From: Lysobacterales bacterium
Lineage (GTDB): Bacteria; Pseudomonadota; Gammaproteobacteria; Xanthomonadales; SZUA-36
Direction: 5' to 3'
Assembly (NCBI GenBank): GCA_021648125.1
Contig: JAKITK010000011.1
Coordinates: 1-64,000, forward strand
DNA: 64,000 bases
A program made the position numbers and the translations under genes. The notes beneath the pieces are model-generated. The model had not been told where the DNA came from. It made no database searches and saw only the letters and a list, made by a program, of their open reading frames with translations. Position 1 is the first letter of the stretch, and the number at the start of each line of letters is the position of its first letter. Positions 32,740 to 41,509 of this stretch are shown here, in pieces.

Positions 32740-34188
32740 TCAGCGCTGCCACAGATCAAAAAATCTATTGACCAACATGTAGTCAAGAATATTAGCATCA
32801 GCAAAAACCGCTTCAATGGCGGCTGTTTGACGGTTGGAATAATAGCCTGCCAATGCAGCACGGAATTTGGCTTCCAATACCGGCATGCCCTCTTCTCTGC
32901 GCCGCCGGTGACCGATGGGGTAGTCGATGTGGATTCTTTCGCTACTGCTACCATCTTTATAAAAAACCTGAATTGCATTGCCGATAGCGCGTTTTTCCGG
33001 GTCGAAATACTCTACTGTAAACTGCGAATTTTCACTTACGCTCATTTTTTCGCGCAAGATATCTACCCGCGGATCGTTGGCAACATCATCGTTATAACTG
33101 GCTGCGGTTAATTCACCAAAGATCATCGGAATGGCTATCATGTATTGTAAACAGTGGTCCCGATCGGCAAAATTTGCCAAGGGGCCGGACTTATCAATAA
33201 TACGCGCACCGGCTTCCTGGGTTTCTACGGTGATTTTTTCTATGTCATCAAGGCGGTCTTTGACTTCAGAATGTAGCTTATAAGCACACTCCACTGCCGT
33301 TTGTGCGTGGAACTCGGCAGGGAATGAAATTTTAAACAGCACATTCTCCATTACATAAGAACCATAGCCGCGCTGGAATTTAAATTCATTGCCTTTGAAC
33401 AGCACATCATAAAAGCCCCAGACTTTGGCAGTTAGCGCGGATGGATAACCCATTTCGCCTTTTACTGCCATCAGTGCCAGCATAACCGCACGCCTACAAG
33501 CATCGCCTGCGGCCCAAGATTTACGCGAACCGGTATTGGGGGCATGCCGATAAGTACGTAAAGCACCGCCATCAACAAAGGCATTGGAAACAGCATTGAT
33601 AATATCATCACGGCTGCCACCCAGCATTTGTGTACACACAGCGGTAGATGCGATCCGCACCAGTATTACATGGTCGAGACCGACTTTATTAAAACTGTTT
33701 TCCAATGCCAATACACCCTGTATTTCGTGGGCTTTTATCATCGCGACCAATACTTCACGCATGGTGATGGGTGCATCACCGTTAGCAATGTTACGCCGGG
33801 AAATATAATCAGCGACAGATAAAATGGCGCCGAGGTTATCGGAAGGATGACCCCATTCGGCCGCCAACCAAGTGTCATTGAAATCCAGATAACGGATCAA
33901 CATACCGGTATTAAAAGCCGCCTGCGCCGGATCTAATTCCCAGGCAGTGCCAGGCACCCGTGCACCATTGGGCAATATTGCCCCCGGCACCAACGGCCCC
34001 AGCAATTTGGTACATTCGGGAAAATCCATCGCCAAGGTTGCACAAGCTAATGAGTCCATCAGGCAGTAACGCGCGGTCTTCCATGCTTCATCCGAGGTGA
34101 TTTCGTAATCACAAACATAATCAGCGATATCGACCAATACCTGGTCGTAATTCGGGCGTTCTGTGCTTTTAGTTCCGATCTGGGACAT
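32740..34188 (-). CDS. prpD: 2-methylcitrate dehydratase PrpD
   Basis: A 482-residue MmgE/PrpD-family protein that dehydrates 2-methylcitrate to 2-methyl-cis-aconitate. Recognisable segments include WELDPAQAAFNTGMLIRYLD, LAAEWGHPSDNLGAILSVAD, HEIQGVLALENSFN, AGDACRRAVMLALMA and SFPAEFHAQTAVECA, which are PrpD rather than immunity-type MmgE. Last gene of the mdh-prpB-prpC-prpD operon; no acnD or prpF is present, consistent with the PrpD route. The start ATG 34188 lies 18 bases after prpC. Confidence 0.96.
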   Translation of the reverse strand: MSQIGTKSTERPNYDQVLVDIADYVCDYEITSDEAWKTARYCLMDSLACATLAMDFPECTKLLGPLVPGAILPNGARVPGTAWELDPAQAAFNTGMLIRYLDFNDTWLAAEWGHPSDNLGAILSVADYISRRNIANGDAPITMREVLVAMIKAHEIQGVLALENSFNKVGLDHVILVRIASTAVCTQMLGGSRDDIINAVSNAFVDGGALRTYRHAPNTGSRKSWAAGDACRRAVMLALMAVKGEMGYPSALTAKVWGFYDVLFKGNEFKFQRGYGSYVMENVLFKISFPAEFHAQTAVECAYKLHSEVKDRLDDIEKITVETQEAGARIIDKSGPLANFADRDHCLQYMIAIPMIFGELTAASYNDDVANDPRVDILREKMSVSENSQFTVEYFDPEKRAIGNAIQVFYKDGSSSERIHIDYPIGHRRRREEGMPVLEAKFRAALAGYYSNRQTAAIEAVFADANILDYMLVNRFFDLWQR

Positions 34189-34206
34189 TGGGTAAATTTC
34201 CTTTAA

Positions 34207-35328
34207 TCAATTCCGTTCTTCAATTGAGTTAACTGTTCTGTCTTCAGGGCCGATGTAGTCGGCGGTCGGGCGGATAATACGATTATTGGCACGCTGTTCG
34301 AAACAGTGTGCGGTCCAGCCGGTGACTCGGGACATTACAAATATCGGGGTAAACAGGCGGGTTGGAATACCTAGAAAGTGATAGGCGGATGCATGAAAGA
34401 AATCGGCATTGGCAAACATGCCCTTTTCTTCTTTCATTACCCGCTCTACGGTTTCAGAGACTGAATACAGCACGCTGTCACCGGCCTCTTGCGCCAGTTG
34501 TTTTGACCAGTGTTTGATAATTGAATTACGCGGGTCGCGTTTTTTATATACCGCGTGCCCAAAACCCATAATCAATTCACGCGCCGCCAGCTTGCGTTTG
34601 ATTTCAGTTTCAGCATGTTCGGCTGAATCCAAAGTTTCAATTAGCGCCATGGCTTCTTCGTTGGCTCCACCGTGTAGCGGTCCGCGCAGTGCGCCGATGG
34701 CGGCGGTTACACAAGAAAATAAATCAGATAATGTAGATGCAACCACTCTGCCGGTGAAGGTAGAGGCATTAAATTCATGCTCTGCATACAGCGTTAGCGA
34801 TACATCCATCACCCGCGCGTGCAATTCAGATGGCTTTTTACCGTGCAACATGTGCAGGAAGTGTCCACCAATAGAATCATCATCAGTTTGTGTATCAATA
34901 CGGATACCATCATGCGAATAGCGATACCAGTAACAAATGATTGATGGGAAAGCCGCCAGCAGCCTTTCAGCAACCTGTTGTTGGTGGCTAAAATCACCTT
35001 CCGGTTCAATATTACCAAGGAAAGAACAACCGGTACGCATCACATCCATGGGGTGGGTGTCGGCTGGAATGCGTTCCAATACTTCGCACAAGGCCTGTGG
35101 CAATCCACGCTGGCTGATGCTGCTTGCTTGTAAATTAGTCAGTTGCTGCTGATTGGGCAATTCACCATGCCAAATTAAGTAAGCAGTTTCATAAAATGTG
35201 GCGTTTTCTGCTAGGTCATCAACAGCATAACCCCGATAGCGCAGGCTGTTGCCTTCAGCACCCACTGTACAAATACTGGTCTCACCCGCAGACTGGCCGC
35301 GTAGACCGGCTGATTTTGAATCACTCAT
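34207..35328 (-). CDS. prpC: 2-methylcitrate synthase PrpC
   Basis: A 373-residue short-form citrate synthase-fold enzyme that condenses propionyl-CoA with oxaloacetate. The N-terminal GLRGQSAGETSICTVG (about 8-23) is characteristic of PrpC. Catalytic His segments GALRGPLHGGANEEAM and MGFGHAVYKKRDPR and the later DFFHAS acidic residue are visible. It sits between prpB and prpD. Its co-substrate oxaloacetate could be supplied by the mdh gene at the head of the operon. Confidence 0.96.
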   Translation of the reverse strand: MSDSKSAGLRGQSAGETSICTVGAEGNSLRYRGYAVDDLAENATFYETAYLIWHGELPNQQQLTNLQASSISQRGLPQALCEVLERIPADTHPMDVMRTGCSFLGNIEPEGDFSHQQQVAERLLAAFPSIICYWYRYSHDGIRIDTQTDDDSIGGHFLHMLHGKKPSELHARVMDVSLTLYAEHEFNASTFTGRVVASTLSDLFSCVTAAIGALRGPLHGGANEEAMALIETLDSAEHAETEIKRKLAARELIMGFGHAVYKKRDPRNSIIKHWSKQLAQEAGDSVLYSVSETVERVMKEEKGMFANADFFHASAYHFLGIPTRLFTPIFVMSRVTGWTAHCFEQRANNRIIRPTADYIGPEDRTVNSIEERN

Positions 35329-35337
35329 AATTTTTCC

Positions 35338-36222
35338 TTACTTTTTGTTGTCTTTCTGTTCAGCAAACAGCTGATCCAGTTTTTGTTCATATTGGTGGTA
35401 ACCCAGATAGTCGTATAGCTCTTCCCGGGTTTGCATGATGTCGATCACATTGCGTTGATGACCGTCATTAATTAAGGCTTCATAAACACTCATTGCCGCC
35501 TTGTTCATTGCCCGATATGCACCGCAGCAATAAAGCACGATATCGACACCGGCTTGACCTAATTCCGGGGTAGAAAATAGCGGGGTATGCCCAAATTCGG
35601 TGATATTGGCGAGCATAGGCACACCAATTGCTGCACGGAATTTACGATAGTCATCAAGTTCCAGCATGGCTTCCGGAAAAACCATATCGGCACCGGCTTC
35701 AACATAGGCTATCGCCCGTTCGATGACAGCATCAATACCTTCAACCGCGCGTGCATCGGTACGCGCCATAATGACAAAACTTTCATCGGTTCTGGCATCA
35801 ACTGCGGCTTTTATCCGGTCGCACATCTCCGCTTTACTAACCACTTCCTTACCCGGCCGATGGCCACAGCGTTTTTGGGCCACCTGGTCTTCTATGTGCA
35901 TTGCCGCTGCACCCGCTTTGCTCACCGCGCGTACGGTGCGGGCAATATTAAATGCTCCACCAAAACCGGTGTCGACATCGACTAACAAGGGCAAGTCGCA
36001 AACGTCGGTAATTCGACGGATATCAATAAGGATGTCTTCCAGTGCGGAAATGCCCAGATCGGGCATTCCCAATGAATTCGCCGCTACGCCGCCACCGGAA
36101 AGATATATTGCCTGATGTCCGGCGCGTTTGGCCATTCGTGCGGTATAGGCATTGATGGTTCCAACCACCTGCAAAGGTGCGTGCTTGGCTACCAGTTGGC
36201 GAAATTGCTTGCCGGTACTCAC
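35338..36222 (-). CDS. prpB: 2-methylisocitrate lyase PrpB
   Basis: A 294-residue ICL/PEPM-family lyase that splits 2-methylisocitrate into pyruvate and succinate. The motif [10 protein letters not shown] carries the catalytic Cys (isocitrate-lyase KKCGH equivalent); Mg-binding acids are in VDVDTGFGG and HIEDQ. The start is GTG 36222 within a GTGA overlap with the mdh stop, so it is coupled to mdh. prpC follows after 9 bases. Confidence 0.96.
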   Translation of the reverse strand: MSTGKQFRQLVAKHAPLQVVGTINAYTARMAKRAGHQAIYLSGGGVAANSLGMPDLGISALEDILIDIRRITDVCDLPLLVDVDTGFGGAFNIARTVRAVSKAGAAAMHIEDQVAQKRCGHRPGKEVVSKAEMCDRIKAAVDARTDESFVIMARTDARAVEGIDAVIERAIAYVEAGADMVFPEAMLELDDYRKFRAAIGVPMLANITEFGHTPLFSTPELGQAGVDIVLYCCGAYRAMNKAAMSVYEALINDGHQRNVIDIMQTREELYDYLGYHQYEQKLDQLFAEQKDNKK

Positions 36223-37190
36223 AGCAGGTTGCTGACGGCTTCGGCTTCTTCGCGCAGTTCTTTATCAGTGGCATCCATCAGTGCACGGCTGAATTCGGAA
36301 ACTTCCAAACCCTGAACAATTTCGTATTCGCCATCTTTACATACACAAGGGTAGGAATAGATAACGCCAGGCTCAATGCCGTAACTACCGTCTGCGGGAA
36401 CTGCCATCGAGACCCAATCGCCCTCGGCTGTGCCCAGTGCCCAGCTGCGCATATGGTCGATTGCAGAAGATGCCGCTGAAGCTGCTGATGAAGCACCACG
36501 AGCTTTAATAATTGCTGCACCGCGTTGCTGAACCGATGGAATAAAGGTATCAACATACCAATCATTATCAACTTCCAGTGTATGCCCACCAATTTCAACA
36601 TTGCTGATATCCGGGTACTGAGTTGATGAATGATTACCCCAAATGGTCATTTTGCGGATATCCGCATTATGCGCACCGGTTTTGTTGGCTAATTGCGCTA
36701 GCGAACGGTTGTGATCCAAACGGGTCATGGCAGTAAAATTACGCGGGTTTAAATCCGGCGCTGCAGCGCGTGCAATCAGCGCGTTGGTATTGGCAGGATT
36801 ACCCACCACCAGCACTTTAATATCACGACTGGAATGCGCATTCATCGCCCTGCCCTGCGGTCCAAAAATTGCCCCATTGGCGGAGAGTAAATCAGCACGC
36901 TCCATGCCCGGCCCGCGAGGTCGCGCGCCAACCAGTAAGGCATAATCGGTGTCTTTGAAGGCTATATTGGCATCATCGGTAGTAACCACCCCGTGCAATA
37001 ACGGGAAAGCCGCATCGTCCAGCTCCATAGCCACACCTTCAAGTGCGCCCAAGGCCGGGGTGATTTCCAATAACTGCAAAATCACCGGTTGATCTGCGCC
37101 CAGCATATCGCCGGATGCGATGCGGAAACAAAGTTGGTAACCGATTTGGCCAGCGGCTCCAGTAATGGCAATGCGAACGGGGTCTTTCAT
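36219..37190 (-). CDS. mdh: malate dehydrogenase, first gene of the prp operon
   Basis: A 323-residue NAD-dependent malate dehydrogenase of the cytosolic-type/group I family. The Rossmann motif is [17 protein letters not shown]; substrate arginines appear in [15 protein letters not shown] and [13 protein letters not shown]; the catalytic His is in [15 protein letters not shown]. It overlaps prpB by 4 bases, so it belongs to the methylcitrate operon and can regenerate oxaloacetate from the succinate/fumarate/malate branch. An AGGAG site precedes ATG 37190. Confidence 0.95.
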   Translation of the reverse strand: MKDPVRIAITGAAGQIGYQLCFRIASGDMLGADQPVILQLLEITPALGALEGVAMELDDAAFPLLHGVVTTDDANIAFKDTDYALLVGARPRGPGMERADLLSANGAIFGPQGRAMNAHSSRDIKVLVVGNPANTNALIARAAAPDLNPRNFTAMTRLDHNRSLAQLANKTGAHNADIRKMTIWGNHSSTQYPDISNVEIGGHTLEVDNDWYVDTFIPSVQQRGAAIIKARGASSAASAASSAIDHMRSWALGTAEGDWVSMAVPADGSYGIEPGVIYSYPCVCKDGEYEIVQGLEVSEFSRALMDATDKELREEAEAVSNLL

Positions 37191-37334
37191 TAGAATGCTC
37201 CTGCTTGTATAGATGTTTATCCCAGTTTTTAACGAGCCTGGATGAAATATGGAAACTACTCGTCAATACAGCAAAACCGAAGGTCATGCAGACGAGCTGA
37301 TCAACTTGATATTGTACCGCAAACTGAACCCGCC

Positions 37335-37416
37335 GGTGCGCCCGCCTACGGCTTGACAGCACCCTACCCAACACCATGAATTTCGTAGGGTGTGTTAGCC
37401 GCAGGCGTAACGCACC
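37335..37416. repeat. imperfect long inverted repeat (GGTGCG...CCCTAC type)
   Basis: Arm 37335-37367 (starting GGTGCG, containing GCCTACGGCTTGACA, ending CACCCTAC) pairs with arm 37384-37416 (CGTAGGGTGTGTTAGCCGCA, ending AACGCACC) at roughly 80 percent, with one small indel on each side. Elements with the wording GTAGGGTG(C/T)GTTAGC...AACGCACC are familiar as dispersed intergenic repeats in many bacteria. Here it may also act as a hairpin. Confidence 0.55.
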
Positions 37417-37454
37417 AGTCTTTTCCATATACGTTAAGAAAAAACGGCTAACCT

Positions 37455-37524
37455 CAATCTTAAACCTAAGTTGTATATTATCTCAACCTGGTTTAAAATT
37501 ATTTTTATATGTAGTTTAAGATTG
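37455..37524 (+). promoter_or_regulatory. paired 11-bp half-sites upstream of the winged-helix/GHKL gene
   Basis: CAATCTTAAAC (37455-37465) and GTTTAAGATTG (37514-37524) are perfect inverted repeats 48 bp apart; a near copy GTTTAAAATT lies at 37491. The last site ends 10 bases before the ATG, so a bound protein would block initiation. The encoded protein's own winged helix is an obvious candidate binder (inference). Confidence 0.55.
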
Positions 37525-37534
37525 AAATAAGATT

Positions 37535-38542
37535 ATGAAAGCAATCCTAAAAATCCTGACCCTGGTAAAGAAAAACAAAGAGGGTTGCAGCGCGAGCGTG
37601 TTAGAAAAAGAGCTGGGTTACTCCCGACAATATATTGTACGACTACTGAACCAGTTAATTTCACAGGGCGAAATATACCGACTGGGTAAAACCCGTGCGG
37701 CTAAATACTACCTTGGTAAAGCCACCGATACTAGCAACTCCCTGCAACTGATCAAAGAAAGAAAGGGCCTGTCGGAATCCGTGGTTTTTGAGGAAATCAG
37801 AACAAGAATGCAGCTTAATCGACTGCTTAATAAAAATTGCCTGACAATTTTTGATTATTCCTTCACCGAAATGCTAAACAATGCCATAGACCACTCACAA
37901 AGCCGGAAAGTCTGGATAAGCGTTAACATTGATCCGACCAGTATTTCATTTATAGTTAAGGACTTAGGCATAGGTGCAATCGAAAACATCAAGCAAGGCT
38001 TCAAAATAAAGGATAACTTTCAAGCACTAGAACACCTGTTTAAAGGCAAACAAACAACGGCTGCAGAAGCACACAGTGGACAGGGGATATTTTTTACCTC
38101 AAAGGTGGTGGATGTTTTTAAACTAAGCACCTCAGGTATGGAGTTCACCATCGACAACCTCAGAACTGATGAATTTCTGAAAGATATACGACAGCGAAAA
38201 GGCACCAGTGTAAGTTGTACAATAAAGAAAAATACCCGACGAAAAATTAAGGCGGTTTTCGACAAATATACTGGGGAAGATTACGAGTTTAATCAGAATA
38301 TTGTCAAAATCAACCTATCCGGTCACAGCCGTCTTATGTCCAGATCTGAAGCCAAAAGGTTATTGCTGGGGCTTGATGAATACGCGGTGTTGGACTTTAA
38401 CTTCCAGAGCGTGGATGTCGTTGGCCAGGGGTTCTGTGACGAAATATTCAGAGTTTATGCGAACAAACATCCAGATAAAACCCTGAGTTATCACAACACT
38501 TCAGATGTGGTTCGCTATATGATTGAAAGATCTCGGGGATAA
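37535..38542 (+). CDS. winged-helix / GHKL ATPase / STAS-like (DUF4325) fusion protein
   Basis: A 335-residue three-domain protein. Residues 1-70 form a winged helix (SASVLEKELGYSRQYIVRLL). Residues about 95-240 are a GHKL ATP-binding domain with N-box FTEMLNNAIDHS, G1 KDLGIGAIENI and G2 HSGQGIFFTSK. There is no phosphoacceptor His domain, so it is not a classical kinase. Residues about 265-330 match the DUF4325 STAS-like family (EYAVLDFNFQSVDVVGQGFC, then DEIFRVYA). Its architecture resembles an anti-sigma kinase and its STAS antagonist fused in one chain with a DNA-binding domain. It is a lone gene between the prp operon and a toxin-antitoxin pair. Role unknown; a phage-defence or stress switch is possible. 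Confidence 0.82.
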   Translation: MKAILKILTLVKKNKEGCSASVLEKELGYSRQYIVRLLNQLISQGEIYRLGKTRAAKYYLGKATDTSNSLQLIKERKGLSESVVFEEIRTRMQLNRLLNKNCLTIFDYSFTEMLNNAIDHSQSRKVWISVNIDPTSISFIVKDLGIGAIENIKQGFKIKDNFQALEHLFKGKQTTAAEAHSGQGIFFTSKVVDVFKLSTSGMEFTIDNLRTDEFLKDIRQRKGTSVSCTIKKNTRRKIKAVFDKYTGEDYEFNQNIVKINLSGHSRLMSRSEAKRLLLGLDEYAVLDFNFQSVDVVGQGFCDEIFRVYANKHPDKTLSYHNTSDVVRYMIERSRG

Positions 38543-38718
38543 GTTGTAGTAAAAGGGTAGCGAATAAAAGAGAACTGGGTGGCTGACCAGAGTGGCACTC
38601 ATCAGAAGGGCGTTTAGCGGCTCCCCCGAACTTCACCTTTTCTCCTTTTAATCATCTATGTAATTATAGACCGCAAGCCCAATTTTGCAATGTTAATGGC
38701 AACTGACCTTACGCCGGT

Positions 38719-39087
38719 TCAAGCCATCAACTCAAGATCAGGAATATATTGAAAGTCTTTGCTGTTATAGGTGAATAATTGAGCTTTTTTATTCAAGGCC
38801 GTGGCGCTGATCAGGGCATCGGGGATATCTAATCCATGGCTTTTGGCAAAACGGGTAATCAGTTTAAGTGCCCTATGGGAAATAACAGGATCAAAATGAA
38901 TGATCAAAAACTTGGCAATAAACTGTGTTAACAAGCGAATTTCTTTTTTATTTCTGGCACCAACCATTAACTCCATAGCTGTAATCGAAGATATTGCCAG
39001 TGGTGGGGTCAAGGCAGATACCTGCTTAATTGTATGCTGATTGTTTTTAAGTATCTCAATCAGCACATTGGTGTCCAGCAAGATCAT
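38719..39087 (-). CDS. VapC-type PIN-domain toxin (pair 4)
   Basis: A 122-residue PIN toxin. It has MILLDTNVLIEIL with the first Asp, a Glu in ITAMELMVGARNK, an acidic pair in HGLDIPDALISATAL and the end motif FTYNSKDFQYIPDLEL. The ATG overlaps the antitoxin stop as ATGA. The sequence is of the type paired with ribbon-helix-helix antitoxins and differs from pairs 1-3, so the four pairs came separately rather than by local duplication. Confidence 0.9.
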   Translation of the reverse strand: MILLDTNVLIEILKNNQHTIKQVSALTPPLAISSITAMELMVGARNKKEIRLLTQFIAKFLIIHFDPVISHRALKLITRFAKSHGLDIPDALISATALNKKAQLFTYNSKDFQYIPDLELMA

Positions 39088-39308
39088 TTCCAGGCTTTTT
39101 GGCGAAGACTTTCCTGACTGATTTCAGAATCTTCCCAAAGCCCTGCAAAGCCGGAGAAATCAACCGGCACCATCAATTCCTTTTCTAATTCCAGCTCTTT
39201 TTGTATAAGCTCTCTGATATAGGCGGATATCGAAAGATTGGCCCTTGCTGCCCTCTGGCGGATGGCTGCAAATAAGGGTTCATCAAAATAGATTTGAGTG
39301 CGGTGCAT
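39084..39308 (-). CDS. ribbon-helix-helix antitoxin (pair 4)
   Basis: A 74-residue antitoxin with an N-terminal strand (HRTQIYFDEPLFAAI) and helices (RQRAARANLSISAYIRELIQ), the CopG/Arc ribbon-helix-helix pattern. Its acidic C-terminus (LWEDSEISQESLRQKAWK) would contact the toxin. ATG 39308 has a GAGGAG site. A direct repeat upstream (39332-39354) is the probable operator. Confidence 0.88.
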   Translation of the reverse strand: MHRTQIYFDEPLFAAIRQRAARANLSISAYIRELIQKELELEKELMVPVDFSGFAGLWEDSEISQESLRQKAWK

Positions 39309-39331
39309 GTGTTTCTCCTCTGAGAGGTGAT

Positions 39332-39354
39332 TTATACATCACAATTATACATCA
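39332..39354 (-). promoter_or_regulatory. direct repeat over the pair-4 antitoxin promoter
   Basis: TTATACATCA occurs at 39332-39341 and 39345-39354, 13 bp apart; on the minus strand each unit contains TGTATAA, so at least one overlaps a -10-like TATAAT. Ribbon-helix-helix antitoxins bind such paired sites. Confidence 0.5.
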
Positions 39355-39457
39355 ATACGACAAATTCATCAATGAGACTGGGCTGAGTGTTGGTAGCACG
39401 CAGGTGGTATTAGAAAACACTAGTGCTTGGGGCTTGCCTTTAGTTCTGATGGTGGAG

Positions 39458-39479
39458 AGGCGGGATTGAAGTCCCGCCT
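39458..39479. repeat. short palindrome between antitoxin and ggt
   Basis: AGGCGGGA, TTGAAG, TCCCGCCT: 8-bp arms, no T-tract, about 115 bases upstream of ggt. It is a GC-rich extragenic palindrome, sequence-unrelated to the GTGGGCAT family. Confidence 0.5.
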
Positions 39480-39592
39480 GGTGGGTATAGGTTCTCTACC
39501 CTAAGCTGTCAGGTAGCTTAATACCAACCAAATCCCCACCGCTTCCATACTGGGTGTACTATGTAGCCATATTTAATCCCAACGAGAATTAG

Positions 39593-41290
39593 ATGAAATT
39601 TTTAGCCATCTGTATCATTATTTTTAGCATTTCCAGCCCGATGCTCGCCGCCGACCGGGTAACGGGGAAAGCTTTTGTCACCCGTTCAGAAGTCATTTCC
39701 AGCGAGGCTATGGCGGCTTCATCACAGCCGTTGGCAACGCAAATTGGTCTGGATATCATGCGTCAAGGCGGCAATGCCATTGATGCAGCTATTGCTATGA
39801 ATGCCGCATTGGGGTTAATGGAACCTACTGGCAATGGTATCGGCGGCGATCTGTTCGCTATTGTTTGGGATGCCAAGTCGCAAAACTTATATGGCCTCAA
39901 TGCCAGCGGGCGCTCCCCTTTGGGGCTAAGTCGGGAGTGGTTTATTGAAAACCAGCATAAATCCATCCCCAAGTATGGGCCCTTGCCGGTTTCAGTCCCC
40001 GGTACTGTGGATGGCTGGTTTGAATTACATCAGCGCTTTGGCAGCCTGCCGATGCAACAAATATTGGCACCGGCGATTGGCTATGCGCGTAAAGGTTTTC
40101 CGGTTTCAGAGTTAATCGCTTATTACTGGGATTTGTCGATAGCGACTCGGCAACAATATCCGGGCTTCCTTGAGCAATACACCCTCGCTGGGCGTGCACC
40201 GAAAACGGGTGAAATCTGGAAAAACCCCAACCTTGCCAATACGCTGGAAAAAATTGCCAAAGGCGGCCGTGAGGTTTTCTACAAAGGCGAAATTGCGCAT
40301 ATCATTGCCGACTATATGCAGGCTAATGGTGGTTTTTTGAGTTATGAAGATCTTAGCCTGCACAGCTCGGAATGGGTCACCCCGGTTTCGACCAATTACC
40401 GTGGCTACGATGTTTGGGAGTTGCCGCCTAATGGTCAGGGTATAGCTGCCTTGCAAATGTTAAATATTTTGGAACCCTATAATATTAAAGCGATGGGCTT
40501 TGGCAGTGCCGATGCCCTGCACCTGATGCTGGAGGCTAAGAAAATTGTTTATGAAGACCGTGCCAGGTTTTATGCCGACCCTGCATTTAATAAAATCCCG
40601 GTTGAATTTTTGATTTCCAAAAATTATGCGCAAAAAAAGCAGGCTTTATTGGACATGGAAAAAGCTGCTAAAAGTTACCCCAGCGGCGACCCTGAAGTAC
40701 TTCGTGATGGCGACACCATTTACCTGACCACCGCTGACAAGCACGGCAATATGGTGTCGTTAATACAAAGCAACTATCGCGGCATGGGTTCTGGCATGAC
40801 TCCGCCCGGATTGGGGTTTATTCTGCAAAATCGTGGGGAGATGTTTTCTTTGGAAGAACAGCATTTCAACCGCTTTGAACCCGGTAAACGGCCTTTCCAC
40901 ACAATCATCCCCGCTTTTATCACCAAAGATGGCCTACCCTGGGTAAGTTTCGGCTTGATGGGTGGTGGCATGCAGCCACAAGGCCATGTACAAATTGTCA
41001 CCAACCTGATTGATTTCGACATGAACCTGCAAGCCGCGGGCGATGCGCCCCGCTGGCACCACTATGGCTCCAGCCAACCCGATGGTGGCACTATGACTGA
41101 TGGTGGCGTAGTTAACCTAGAAACCGGGTTTGATTTTGAAGTTGTGCGTGAACTCATGCGCCGCGGTCATAAAATTGAAGCCGCCAATGGGCCTTATGGT
41201 GGCTATCAGGCAATTATGAAAAGCCCGCTTAACGGCGTTTATTATGGCGCTTCTGAGTCGCGCAAAGATGGTCAGGCTGCGGGGTATTAG
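39593..41290 (+). CDS. ggt: gamma-glutamyltransferase
   Basis: A 565-residue periplasmic Ntn-hydrolase precursor that cleaves gamma-glutamyl bonds such as glutathione. Residues 1-20 form a signal peptide (FLAICIIIFSISSPMLA). Family segments GGNAIDAAIAMNAALGLMEP and GNGIGGDLFAIVWD are clear. The self-processing site aligns with the Thr of GDTIYLTTADKHGN; the second residue is Ile where many enzymes have Thr. MGSGMTPPGLGFILQNRG and GLMGGGMQPQGHVQ follow. Single gene with its own upstream region. Confidence 0.93.
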   Translation: MKFLAICIIIFSISSPMLAADRVTGKAFVTRSEVISSEAMAASSQPLATQIGLDIMRQGGNAIDAAIAMNAALGLMEPTGNGIGGDLFAIVWDAKSQNLYGLNASGRSPLGLSREWFIENQHKSIPKYGPLPVSVPGTVDGWFELHQRFGSLPMQQILAPAIGYARKGFPVSELIAYYWDLSIATRQQYPGFLEQYTLAGRAPKTGEIWKNPNLANTLEKIAKGGREVFYKGEIAHIIADYMQANGGFLSYEDLSLHSSEWVTPVSTNYRGYDVWELPPNGQGIAALQMLNILEPYNIKAMGFGSADALHLMLEAKKIVYEDRARFYADPAFNKIPVEFLISKNYAQKKQALLDMEKAAKSYPSGDPEVLRDGDTIYLTTADKHGNMVSLIQSNYRGMGSGMTPPGLGFILQNRGEMFSLEEQHFNRFEPGKRPFHTIIPAFITKDGLPWVSFGLMGGGMQPQGHVQIVTNLIDFDMNLQAAGDAPRWHHYGSSQPDGGTMTDGGVVNLETGFDFEVVRELMRRGHKIEAANGPYGGYQAIMKSPLNGVYYGASESRKDGQAAGY

Positions 41291-41409
41291 TTTAATTATA
41301 GTTCCCGAGATAGACTAACCGGATTTTAGATCACGCAAATCGTGTTTCCTAAATGACAGGTAAGCAAGAGGTCGTGAATAATCGCTAAATCTCAGTGGTT
41401 GCTGTACAA

Positions 41410-41438
41410 TTGACCGGCTAAGCCGCCTGTATTTTAAT
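41410..41438 (+). promoter_or_regulatory. candidate sigma-70 promoter for bipA
   Basis: TTGACC (41410-41415) and TTTAAT (41433-41438) are separated by 17 bases, about 70 bp upstream of the bipA start. An inverted repeat, CCGCCTG near 41423 and CAGGCGG near 41458, overlaps the start region. Confidence 0.4.
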
Positions 41439-41509
41439 TGAATATTAATTAACTCCCAGGCGGTTATTTATAGTTTTATTATGTGTTTAATAATATAGTC
41501 GGCCAAATT

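Larger units (their letters stand above)
37191..37534. other. intergenic region between divergent mdh and the GHKL/STAS-like gene
   Basis: It contains the mdh ribosome-binding site, a long imperfect inverted repeat (37335-37416) and a set of half-sites before the plus-strand gene (37455-37524). Short reading frames here show no family resemblance. Confidence 0.5.

Noticed and set aside
38448-38636. Minus-strand frame overlapping the end of the GHKL/STAS-like gene
   Set aside because: No homology seen, overlaps a stronger coding assignment and has no start signal.
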